A stretch of 64,000 bases of DNA from Oleispira sp963851095 (GTDB lineage Bacteria > Pseudomonadota > Gammaproteobacteria > Pseudomonadales > Oceanobacteraceae), in NCBI GenBank assembly GCA_963851095.1, contig CAWKOX010000001.1, positions 45,900 to 109,899 on the forward strand. The letters are read 5' to 3'. The notes beneath the pieces are model-generated. The model had not been told where the DNA came from. It made no database searches and saw only the letters and a program-made list of their open reading frames with translations. Below are positions 54,029 to 61,258 of the stretch, piece after piece; the stretch's first letter is position 1; each line of letters starts with the position of its first letter. A program made the position numbers and the translations under genes.

Positions 54029-55458
54029 GGTAGCGAAAACCTATTCGAACGCACCTTACAGCGAGAAAATATTCAAGCTGCTTGGAAACGTGTTCGAGCC
54101 AACAAAGGAGCCGCGGGCATCGATGGCATGACCATTGAAACTCTCTAGTATTAAAGAGCCTGACTGGGTAAGATCTGGTCAGTGGGAACGAGTGACGCAA
54201 GAACTTAGATCAGGTATTTATAAACCTGATCCTGTTCGTCGCGTAGAAATTGAAAAGCCTGACGGTGGTACTCGTCAGCTTGCGGCTTGTAGATAAGAGG
54301 CTACGATTAAAGACCGCATTATTCAGCAAGCGATTGCTCCCCCTCATTTTAAAAGAAGAGGCTCACGCCTATTTTTGATCCGACATTTTCCAATAATAGT
54401 TTTGGATTCAGGCCAAACAGAAATGGGCAGCAAGCCGCACTCTTTAGCTAAAGGAAGAGTACAAAGCATTATCAAGGAAGGCCGACGCTTTGCGGTTGAT
54501 GTTGACCTTTCAAAGTTCTTTGGCAGAAAATTGCTCCTGCATTTTCTGCATTCAAACCATCCCTGGTTATTACCGAGTAAATCATGATTTATTAATGACC
54601 CACCTAAGTTATAAGCTGAAGGATAAAGAGTTATTGAAATTGATCGCAAAATATTTGCGCGCTGGAGCTCTTTTAAATAGAAAGGGGAATAAGAATCACT
54701 TTGAGGAAAGTCGTGAAGGCGTTCCACAAAGTGGCCCTCTTTCACCTCTGCTCGCAAATATTATGTTGGATCCACTCGACAAAGAATTAGAGAAGCGAGG
54801 CCATAAGTTTGCTCGCTACGCTGACGACTTTACTATTTTGGTGAAAAGTAAGCGTGCAGGCGAACGTATCCTTAAAAGCATCTCGAACTACTTGGAGCGT
54901 CGATTAAAATTAATCGTTAATAGTGATAAAAGTCGAGTTGTGAAAACTTCAGAAAGTAAATTTCTAGGCCGATTTATATACAAGAGTCTTTTCGATCAGG
55001 AGGAATTCAAATTCATCCGAAAGCACTGCACCGATTTAAGGAGCAAGTACGTCGATTAACCAATCGTAATTGGGGCGTGTCGATGCGCTATCAGCTCTTT
55101 AAAACCAGCCAGTATTTATGAGGCTGGATTAATTATTTTCTGTTGTTATATAACGAGAGGGCCAATTACTATCAACTTTGTATGCCGATTTTAATTAAAG
55201 AGTAGATCATTAGATTCGACGCAGAGTTAGAATGGCACGCTTTTTATTAGAGAGATGCGACAGTGGCGAAAGCCGCGTACTAAAGTAAGACCTTTGATTT
55301 ATAAAACAGTAATGAGGCTAGGCGTTCGCGCTCAGGTTGCAGTTGGGTGTAAAATTACGAGTACCAAAAGTAGGCACCACGAGGCGAAGGCCCATGGCGT
55401 AGCTCTAAAACCCGGGGATCTTTCAAAAAATAGAATCAAGCATTATCAAATGCTTATT
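54029..55458 (+). pseudogene. Group II intron reverse transcriptase/maturase, broken
   Basis: Reading in several frames gives ERTLQRENIQAAWKRVRANK, GAAGIDGMTIE, then after stops DRIIQQAI, RRFAVDVDLSKFFG, RVNHDLLMTHLSYKLKDK, EGVPQSGPLSPLLANIMLDP and the catalytic RYADDFTILVKS (near 54815-54850), then a maturase (domain X) piece QWRKPRTKVRPLIYK. At least four frameshifts or stops and one 45-base insertion interrupt it. Only pieces of 60-190 codons remain open, so no active protein is made. Confidence 0.85.
54523..54566. repeat. REP-like hairpin, copy B, inserted in the RT pseudogene
   Basis: GCAGAAAAT and ATTTTCTGC make a nine-bp stem around TGCTCCTGC, followed by ATTCAAACCATCCCTGG. Removing about 45 bases joins SKFFG to RVNHDLLM, so it is an insertion into the reverse transcriptase frame. 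Confidence 0.7.
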
Positions 55459-55611
55459 TAAAAACTGAAGGATTATATTCGTTGCGCGATGGATGCTTTC
55501 TAAGTTAAGAGTAGCTTCACCATTCTAAGTGAAACGCCCTGTGCCCATTTAGATGAGTAGGGCATGCAGGGTGTTGTGGGGGCTGGAGGTTAGATACCTC
55601 CGGCTACCCGA

Positions 55612-56106
55612 TTAAGTGCTTGGTTGCTCGGCATACAGCCTATATTTTGACTCATAATTGCCTGCAATTGGATTTTTCTCTACATCTTCACAATTCCAAT
55701 TAGATAATTCATCATGGGAAATTGAAAATTCAGGAATTCTACCCTCAAGTTTAAATTGATAATCATAAACTGTTGGGAATTGTGATGAAAAAACATATTC
55801 AATAGCTTCGATTGGTTCCCATTTCCGCACTTCCCATGGAACAACTATTAGAACATCATCAAAGTGAACTTTGTTACGCGTACGAACTGTGCGAAAAGTT
55901 CTGATATAACCTTGCCCTTTAATGACATGCATTCCTGTCAAAAGAAATCTTAGCGCATAGCCATCCATTAAACCGTATGTTTCATAGCCCCAATGAAGCA
56001 ACAAATCTTTGTTATTCCAATACTCCATTACAATAGGGATTATATGCTCATTACCATTCTCAATGACATGAAGGTTATCATCGTTATCAATAGTCATTCC
56101 GAACAT
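55612..56106 (-). CDS. Hypothetical protein, intron-adjacent
   Basis: A 164-residue protein with no signal peptide or membrane helix. It has an acidic-aromatic composition (VMEYWNNKDLLLHWGYETYG, DVLIVVPWEVRKWEPIEAIE) and a C-terminal WNCEDVEKNPIAGNYESKYR. Its stop codon straddles the intron 3' end (TAA on the minus strand at 55612-55614). It lies between the intron and an IS1182 relic. The family is not recognised; small soluble orphan genes of this type are common in mobile islands. Confidence 0.6.
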   Translation of the reverse strand: MFGMTIDNDDNLHVIENGNEHIIPIVMEYWNNKDLLLHWGYETYGLMDGYALRFLLTGMHVIKGQGYIRTFRTVRTRNKVHFDDVLIVVPWEVRKWEPIEAIEYVFSSQFPTVYDYQFKLEGRIPEFSISHDELSNWNCEDVEKNPIAGNYESKYRLYAEQPST

Positions 56107-56251
56107 TTTGCCTTCCTTTGCACTTAACGAGGCTGTAGGAAAACCACATTCAAGCCAGTCATCCCTTACGCCTTCTTTCTAAATTTATTTACGCACTAGT
56201 TTTCCAGATATTACGTAACTTGCAACTCAATTCATCACTATAATTATAAAA

Positions 56252-56537
56252 ATGCTTACAACTCATTCTATTCTGCCCTATTAGGCTGCTAATTGCCCAT
56301 AGTTCGCTAACTTCTCGATATTATGAACCATACAATACAGTTGCCATTGTGCTTCAACTTTATTTTTCCACGCAAGCTGAAGCGGCTCAGTTTTTTATTC
56401 GTGCCAATATTTGCATATACGGGTTCGACTACCGACATTCTATGGCTGTAAATCTGTTTCCCGTACGGACTATCAACGCGATGCTTCATCCAGTCAGTAA
56501 AAGTAGGCTTACTTTTATGGTCGAGAGTAAATGACAA
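56252..56537 (-). pseudogene. IS1182-type transposase C-terminus, direct repeat copy 2
   Basis: The minus strand reads FTDWMKHRVDSPYGKQIYS, HRMSVVEPVYANIG, RFSLRGK, the DDE-type 1182-family C-terminus; then a frameshift spoils the last part, whose other frame again reads VEAQWQLYC-type residues. The 129-base segment 56252-56380 repeats 53631-53759. Truncated at the 5' side (upstream of codon FTDW). Confidence 0.8.
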
Positions 56538-56543
56538 CTGGAG

Positions 56544-56551
56544 TGGGTGTC
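56544..56551 (+). repeat. Solo TGGGTGTC end motif
   Basis: TGGGTGTC followed by TTATTTATTA is the same kind of motif that ends both full transposase elements. Here it stands alone next to the IS1182 relic, 22 bases before the membrane-protein gene. Its inverse GACACCCA is at 56936-56943. Confidence 0.6.
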
Positions 56552-56572
56552 TTATTTATTACATCAAACTCA

Positions 56573-56917
56573 CTACGGCAAAGCTAACCCACCACTGAAT
56601 ATAATCATAAACCCAATCAAACCCACTACGGAACAACTAACCCACGATAATACCGCTAGTCCCGCTGCATAAGATAATCGTACCAAGATCAAAATATTGT
56701 TCTCTGTGGGAATAATTATATTCTTTAAATAATAAAATACTGACAAAAACACCAGAGGTACAATTTGAACTAATATTAAATTCAACTCTAAGAATTTCAA
56801 CATTCCTAATACTACAACAGCATAAGCTACGGTAGATATGATCCATATTCGCAACATTGGTATCCGGTCCTTAACGTCTAACATCGACGCATTTTTCTTA
56901 CGTTCAAGAATTTCCAA
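56573..56917 (-). CDS. Small multi-helix membrane protein, hypothetical
   Basis: A 114-residue protein with about four hydrophobic segments: MLRIWIISTVAYAVVVLGML, LILVQIVPLVFLSVFYYL, ILILVRLSYAAGLAVLSWVS and VVGLIGFMIIFSGGLALP. No family is recognised. It lies between a TGGGTGTC motif at 56544 and the left-end-like GACACCCA at 56936, next to transposase copy 1, so it may be a passenger gene. The start has a duplicated AATTTCCAATCAG 13-mer just upstream. Confidence 0.55.
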   Translation of the reverse strand: MEILERKKNASMLDVKDRIPMLRIWIISTVAYAVVVLGMLKFLELNLILVQIVPLVFLSVFYYLKNIIIPTENNILILVRLSYAAGLAVLSWVSCSVVGLIGFMIIFSGGLALP

Positions 56918-57111
56918 TCAGAAAATTTCCAATCAGACACCCACTTTAAGATAATTTTATTATAAAAAATAAAACTAGCCTAATATCACAATGTTATCAT
57001 TTTTTATTTTAATTATCCTTATAAGCTAGCCTCTAGCACGATAGTATACTTTTCACGCATAGCTATTTCTCTAAAGGCATCTGATAGTTAATTTATAGTT
57101 CTTATTAGGAG

Positions 57112-58113
57112 CTAATGAAACATCAGCTTACAAGTCGCTAGACCTGGCGGACGCTGGTAATGAAGATTCTCACATGCCATGCGTAAACTACTTTCATCGC
57201 CTACAAATGAACTAAAGCAACCTTCGAAGTTTGATGTCATTTCTAGCCACTGATCTTCATCAATGTCGAGTCTGTTTAAAATATTTTCAGTGCCCGCACT
57301 GATAGCACCCCGCTTATCATTTCTAAGGACCCGCCCTGTGCTATCAATTAATTCGAGGTACTCACTCAACCTCATCTGAATGCCTTCGGGTTGATCTTTT
57401 TTAGGATTACCGACAAAGGGGTAAAGTGTTTTTTCTTGCTGACTAATTTGGTTCGGGGCTTTGCTCTTCTGAGCTTTCTCACAACGTTTTTTAACCGAAG
57501 TATGATCAGATCCTTCTGGCGTTTTAGCCATTCCTGCTCGAACTGGATTTAAATCCACGTAAGCCATACATGCCATTAATGCAGCTTCATCTAGCAACGC
57601 TTGAGATTTGAAACGACCTTCCCAGAAGCGACCAGTACAACCATCTTCAGCATTAGCTTCGCGCGCCACGGCTTCATTAAGAATACGCATAAACCAACTA
57701 ATATCTTGAAGTCGTAAGCGCCATTCATCAATGGTTTCCTGAAATACCAGCACCTCAACCTTCGACAGCTCACCTTCATTTTTAAGATACTTTTGCGAAA
57801 GGGCTGTGCCATTGAAAAGCTGATGCCAGCGCTCCACAATTTCATGATCTGACCAGCTCTTGGCTCTTTCAGTATTGATATGAAGGATCACATGGTAGTG
57901 ATTACTCATGATGGCATAAGCGGCAATGTCGATAGCAAAGACCTTTGGTAATTCCAACAAGCGATCTTCAAGCCAAGCACGACGATGCTCGTAATTCTGA
58001 CCTGTAAGCGTATCAACGCCACAAAGGAAGGCTCTTCGCACACAACGTGCAACACAGTGGTAGTAAGGCGTGGATTCTACGGCAATGAGGGTTTTACGAG
58101 ATTTAGGCATCAT
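57112..58113 (-). CDS. tnpA: HUH/Y1 (REP-associated type) transposase, copy 1
   Basis: About 333 residues from the ATG at 58113. The Y1 family core is intact: HUH motif HYH near residue 75 (IMSNHYHVILHIN), catalytic-region tyrosine in MAYVDLNPVRAG near 187, and the GRFWEGRFKSQALLDEAALM block. This family moves single-stranded DNA by nicking at hairpins and is linked with REP sequences. The start codon lies within the right-end palindrome. About 90% identical to copy 2 by eye, with clustered changes in residues 200-275. Confidence 0.92.
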   Translation of the reverse strand: MMPKSRKTLIAVESTPYYHCVARCVRRAFLCGVDTLTGQNYEHRRAWLEDRLLELPKVFAIDIAAYAIMSNHYHVILHINTERAKSWSDHEIVERWHQLFNGTALSQKYLKNEGELSKVEVLVFQETIDEWRLRLQDISWFMRILNEAVAREANAEDGCTGRFWEGRFKSQALLDEAALMACMAYVDLNPVRAGMAKTPEGSDHTSVKKRCEKAQKSKAPNQISQQEKTLYPFVGNPKKDQPEGIQMRLSEYLELIDSTGRVLRNDKRGAISAGTENILNRLDIDEDQWLEMTSNFEGCFSSFVGDESSLRMACENLHYQRPPGLATCKLMFH

Positions 58114-58197
58114 GATCACCGAGCTTAATTAAAAGACTTAATTTAACTGTAGATCATGAGTTTTGGTTTTCAACTAGGATGGGTGTCCTAGTTGTTC
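58111..58197. repeat. REP-like right end, copy 3 (full element 1)
   Basis: ATGATC (58112-58117) and GATCAT (58152-58157) enclose a TTAATTAA/TTAATTTA-type hairpin (58125-58146); CAACTAGGA-TGGGTG-TCCTAGTTG is at 58171-58194. It continues with degenerate CTAGTTGTTG repeats to 58220. Confidence 0.92.
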
Positions 58198-58248
58198 TAC
58201 TAGTTGTTGCTAGTTGTTGGTTTCCTATTTGTTCTCCAGATAGATGGC

Positions 58249-58560
58249 TTAAAAACCATCTATCTGAGTAGAAAATACATAACCATAGATAACGCAGAGG
58301 TACACAACCGCACCCAAGAGTATGAACAGTAGACTGCTGAGTATCTTTTTACTGACGGACAGAGTTTTAATATTCTTTGTAAAAACAAAAAGTGAAACTA
58401 CCGTGATAATAATTTGAAGAGAAAACCATACCATCTCAGACATACCGAGATTATTCAATGAGCCTGAGAACTGCCGCATCGAATAATCAACTACTACTAA
58501 CGACAATAAACCAAACACAAAAATGAATAATGATTGTCCGTAGTCTTTCTTAACATCCAT
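58249..58560 (-). CDS. Small membrane protein downstream of the 188-residue gene
   Basis: A 103-residue protein with about three hydrophobic segments (SLFIFVFGLLSLVVVDYS, VWFSLQIIITVVSLFVFT, SLLFILLGAVVYLCVIYGYV). It starts 14 bases after the 188-residue gene and is probably in the same operon. Its first 25 codons plus the end of the upstream gene are duplicated at 60744-60887. No family is recognised. The pairing of a soluble protein with a small membrane protein recalls effector-immunity pairs, but this is only an idea. Confidence 0.6.
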   Translation of the reverse strand: MDVKKDYGQSLFIFVFGLLSLVVVDYSMRQFSGSLNNLGMSEMVWFSLQIIITVVSLFVFTKNIKTLSVSKKILSSLLFILLGAVVYLCVIYGYVFSTQIDGF

Positions 58561-58574
58561 ATCCAGAGTTCCTA

Positions 58575-59141
58575 TTAATTTAGCTTCACTCGAGGTTCAG
58601 AAGGGCAAATCGGAGTAAAGTATGTTTTAGGGATTCGACGATTATGAAAAATATCCAAACCCTTCATATTTTCTTTCACCTTACCATCTGCGTGTTGAAT
58701 TAACGACTGAGCCCAACTATTACTATTATACCCAGCCCCAGCAGTTGGATAGCTGATTGGATCTAAGGACTGATTGATCAAGTAGGCATCAACTAAAGAT
58801 ATAAGCTTACTTTCATGTTCCAATGATAGATCAGCTCCTTTGAATTTTACCAGCTGCATTTCTGTATCAAAGTCAGATTTATACCATGTTTTTTTTGCTT
58901 CACCAAAATGCTCTTGAGCAGCCATTGTATCAGCCCCCTCAAACATCTCTACTTTCAATGTCCCTCTATTCTGTGCACCTATAACTATCCCATAAACATT
59001 ATGGCCTAGTAGCTTAGTTTCATATACCTTTCGCCCAATCTTTATAGATTTACGACTAGAGTATGTAATAACGACAAACTGGTGTGTTCCAAATGGTAGA
59101 CCACTTAAATCCCTAGCACCAACGTATATAGTCATACTCAC
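58575..59141 (-). CDS. Hypothetical protein between transposase copies
   Basis: A 188-residue soluble protein without signal peptide. Segments such as SGLPFGTHQFVVITYS and TAGAGYNSNSWAQSLIQHAD combine a histidine with serine/asparagine patches, as in papain-like or NlpC-type active regions, but no complete catalytic triad is visible (the only cysteine is near the end). CTCCTT-type RBS (AGGAGG) precedes the ATG. It heads an operon with a small membrane protein. Family not recognised. Confidence 0.6.
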   Translation of the reverse strand: MSMTIYVGARDLSGLPFGTHQFVVITYSSRKSIKIGRKVYETKLLGHNVYGIVIGAQNRGTLKVEMFEGADTMAAQEHFGEAKKTWYKSDFDTEMQLVKFKGADLSLEHESKLISLVDAYLINQSLDPISYPTAGAGYNSNSWAQSLIQHADGKVKENMKGLDIFHNRRIPKTYFTPICPSEPRVKLN

Positions 59142-59263
59142 CTCCTTGTTTAGAGCCGGAAATTCTATATTAATGAGTCATAATTGAAAGTTGTAGTGGT
59201 ACGGTGAATTTGGCCACCTAATTAGAGATGATATAATCATCTCGTAAATATTAAGGTGACACA

Positions 59264-59388
59264 ATGAGCAGACCTAAAAGACCCAATTTCAAACCTGAAT
59301 TTCGTTTAGAAGTTGCGCAGCTAGTTTTAGATAAAGGCTATTCGATACGAGAAGCTGCTGACGCAATGGATGTCGGCAAATCAGAGAC
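59264..59388 (+). pseudogene. IS3-family OrfA fragment
   Basis: MSRPKRPNFKPEFRLEVAQL, VLDKGYSIREAADAMDVGKS is the helix-turn-helix start of IS3-family OrfA proteins. The frame then runs into a 44-bp tandem duplication after about 41 codons, so only the N-terminus remains. Confidence 0.85.
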
Positions 59389-59470
59389 AAACAAGACACC
59401 CATGTTAATCTCAAGTCAGTAATTTAAGAGACAAACAAGACACCCATGTTAATCTCAAGTCAGTAATTTA
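59383..59470. repeat. Perfect 44-bp tandem duplication
   Basis: Two identical copies, 59383-59426 and 59427-59470, beginning AGAGACAAACAAGACACCCA. Each contains AGACACCCA, the left-end-like motif of the transposase elements; the transposon copy 2 starts inside or next to it. Confidence 0.95.
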
Positions 59471-59627
59471 AAATACTGACATAAAACTAATCTTAACGTC
59501 ACAGTGTTATCGTTTTAACGCTGGTTATATTTTTTGGGTTAGAATTTAACGAGGTAGTGTGATTTTTAAACACAATAATTTCTCAGAAATCGTCTGATGA
59601 TCAATTTATAACGTTTATTATTAAAAA

Positions 59628-60629
59628 CTAATGAAACATCAGTTTACAAGTCGCTAAGCCTGGAGGCCTTTGGTAGTGAAGATTTTCACAAGCCATACGT
59701 AAACTACTCTCACCACCCACAAATGAGCTAAAGCATCCTTCAAAGTTGGAAGTCATTTCTAACCACTGGTCTTCATCAACATCCAACCTATCTAGAATTT
59801 TTTCAGCACTCGCACTGATCGCACCGCGCTTATCCTTTCTTAAAACCCTTCCGGTACTATCGACCAGTTCAAGGTAATCACTCAGCTTCATCTGAATACC
59901 TTCAGGCTGGTTCTGCTTTGGATTGCCGACAAAAGGATAAAGTGATTTTTCTTGCTGATTTATATGATTGGGATTTGAACTTTCTTCCGCTTTTTCACAG
60001 CGTTTTTTAATCGAGGTATGATCAGATTTTTCCGGAGTAGCCGCCATCTTTGCACGAATAGGATTTAAATCGACATACGCCATACACGCCATCAATGCAG
60101 CTTCATCTAGCAACGCTTGTGATTTGAAACGACCTTCCCAGAAACGACCGGTACAGCCATCTTCAGCATTCGCTTCGCGCGCCACGGCTTCATTAAGAAT
60201 GCGCATAAACCAACTAATATCTAGAAGACGCGAACGCCATTCATCAATGGTTTCCTGAAATACCAGCATCTCAACCTTCGACAAATCACCTTCATTTTTA
60301 AGATACTTTTGCGAAAGTACTGTGCCATTGAAAAGCTGATGCCAGCGCTCCACAACTTCATAGTCAGACCAGCTCTTGGCTCGGTCGGTATTGATATGAA
60401 GGATCACATGGTAGTGGTTGCTCATGATGGCATAAGCGGCAATGTCGATAGCAAAGACCTTTGGCAATTCCAACAAGCGATCTTCTAGCCAAGCACGACG
60501 ATGCTCGTAATTCTGGCCTGTAAGCGTATCAACGCCACAAAGAAAGGCTCTTCGCACACAACGTGCAACACAGTGGTAGTAAGGCGTGGATTCGACGGCA
60601 ATGAGGGTTTTACGAGGTTTAGGCATCAT
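59628..60629 (-). CDS. tnpA: HUH/Y1 (REP-associated type) transposase, copy 2
   Basis: About 333 residues from the ATG at 60629. Same motifs as copy 1 (HYH, MAYVDLNPIRAKM, GRFWEGRF). Identical over long stretches at the N-terminus and C-terminus, with most differences in residues about 195-290. Both copies look intact, so one may have moved recently. The frame is open to TTG 60638, but the ATG gives the same start as copy 1. Confidence 0.92.
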   Translation of the reverse strand: MMPKPRKTLIAVESTPYYHCVARCVRRAFLCGVDTLTGQNYEHRRAWLEDRLLELPKVFAIDIAAYAIMSNHYHVILHINTDRAKSWSDYEVVERWHQLFNGTVLSQKYLKNEGDLSKVEMLVFQETIDEWRSRLLDISWFMRILNEAVAREANAEDGCTGRFWEGRFKSQALLDEAALMACMAYVDLNPIRAKMAATPEKSDHTSIKKRCEKAEESSNPNHINQQEKSLYPFVGNPKQNQPEGIQMKLSDYLELVDSTGRVLRKDKRGAISASAEKILDRLDVDEDQWLEMTSNFEGCFSSFVGGESSLRMACENLHYQRPPGLATCKLMFH

Positions 60630-60713
60630 GATCACCAAACTAAATTAAAAGGCTTAATTTAACTGTAGATCATGAGTTTTGGTTTTCAACTAGGATGGGT
60701 GTCCTAGTTGTTT
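60628..60713. repeat. REP-like right end, copy 4 (full element 2)
   Basis: ATGATC (60628-60633) and GATCAT (60668-60673) enclose TAAATTAA-AAGGC-TTAATTTA (60641-60661); CAACTAGGA-TGGGTG-TCCTAGTTG is at 60687-60710, followed by repeated GTCCTATTTGTTT/TCCTAGTTGTTT units to about 60745. Confidence 0.92.
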
Positions 60714-60743
60714 TGGTGTCCTATTTGTTTCTCCTAGTTGTTT

Positions 60744-60887
60744 CATCGAATAATCAACTACTATTAACGACAATAAACCAAACACAAAAATGAGTAATGG
60801 TTGTCCGTAGTCTTTCTTAACATCCATATCCAGAGTTCCTATTAATTTAGCTTCACTCGAGGTTCAGAAGGGCAAACCGGAGTAAAT
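60744..60887 (-). pseudogene. Duplicated 3'/5' end of the 188-103 residue gene pair
   Basis: This segment repeats 58478-58622 almost base for base: the first 25-30 codons of the 103-residue gene and the last 15 codons of the 188-residue gene, then stops. It is a broken duplicate placed after transposon copy 2. Confidence 0.9.
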
Positions 60888-60935
60888 CAGCTGGCGTTCG
60901 GTTAATCTAAGATGCGTATAGCTTTTCATTATGTT

Positions 60936-60974
60936 CACCACCCAAAATTCTTTCATTGATTATAGAGGGTGGTG
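60936..60974. repeat. Inverted repeat CACCACCC/GGGTGGTG
   Basis: CACCACCC (60936-60943) and GGGTGGTG (60967-60974) can form a stem with a 23-base loop between the relic duplication and the last REP-like hairpin. Role unknown. Confidence 0.4.
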
Positions 60975-61010
60975 CACTTCATGCTTGAACCTGGCATGAA
61001 TTTTAGTTTT

Positions 61011-61034
61011 CAACTAGGATGGGTGTCCTATTTG
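61011..61034. repeat. REP-like hairpin, copy 5 (solo)
   Basis: CAACTAGGA-TGGGTG-TCCTATTTG, one mismatch from the perfect stem. It supplies the stop codon of the truncated small gene at 61014-61172, so its arrival probably cut that gene. Confidence 0.85.
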
Positions 61035-61172
61035 TTCTTCATGTTCTTCAGATTCAACAGAAACGGAAAAGTCTGGCTTCCAAGTCGGTACAGGTAGAAA
61101 TTGTACCTGCTCTTCTTTAGCTAAAACTGGTAGCGAAAAGAGTGTAATTAAAAGGAATATTATATTTTTCAT
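61014..61172 (-). pseudogene. Truncated small secreted-protein gene
   Basis: The minus strand from ATG 61172 codes for MKNIIFLLITLFSLPVLA, a clear signal peptide, then EEQVQFLPVPTWKPDF; the frame ends in TAG inside the REP-like hairpin at 61011-61034. The start is 14 bases after the attC-like site, as in integron cassettes. The rest of the gene is missing. Confidence 0.6.
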
Positions 61173-61185
61173 ACTATTTCATTCA

Positions 61186-61258
61186 CCTAACGCCGCCATA
61201 ACCGGCGCGAGGTACGAGCGTCCGGCGCCGAAGGCGCGAAGTTAATGGCCTTGTTATG
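61186..61258 (-). other. attC-like site 1
   Basis: Read on the minus strand: CATAACAAGGCCATTAACTT at one end and GCCGGTTATGGCGGCGTTAGG at the other, with arms that pair (TAAC/GTTA, GCCAT/ATGGC, CGCG). The GNAT stop codon overlaps the first core site, as usual for cassettes. About 73 bases. Confidence 0.75.

Larger units (their letters stand above)
53760..55612 (+). mobile_element. Degraded group II intron
   Basis: The 5' part contains the sequence AGCAGAAGTCAGCAGACGGC that typically precedes intron-encoded protein genes. The decayed reverse transcriptase lies at 54029-55458. The 3' part has a domain V-like hairpin ACGCCCTG/CAGGGTGT (55530-55574) and the final stem with CTACCCGAT, a usual intron 3' end, at 55604-55612. 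The 5' end does not read GTGCG, so it is mutated or truncated. The intron is almost certainly dead. Confidence 0.7.
56936..58197 (-). mobile_element. REP-associated-type HUH/Y1 transposon, full copy 1
   Basis: Left end GACACCCA (56936-56943), transposase on the minus strand, and a right end with two hairpins finishing in TGGGTGTCCTAGTTGTT (58181-58197). Left and right ends carry inverse short motifs. Length about 1.26 kb. Confidence 0.7.
59436..60713 (-). mobile_element. REP-associated-type HUH/Y1 transposon, full copy 2
   Basis: Left end AGACACCCA (59438-59446) in the second unit of the tandem duplication, intact transposase, and a right end finishing in TGGGTGTCCTAGTTGTT (60697-60713). About 1.28 kb, same orientation as copy 1, separated from it by 1.2 kb. 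Confidence 0.7.

Noticed and set aside
54344..54757. Minus-strand frame of 137 codons in the group II intron
   Set aside because: It is the antisense of the reverse transcriptase remnant and has no independent support.
55255..55461. 68-codon frame MRQWRKPRTKVRP
   Set aside because: It is the domain X piece of the broken intron-encoded protein, not a separate gene.
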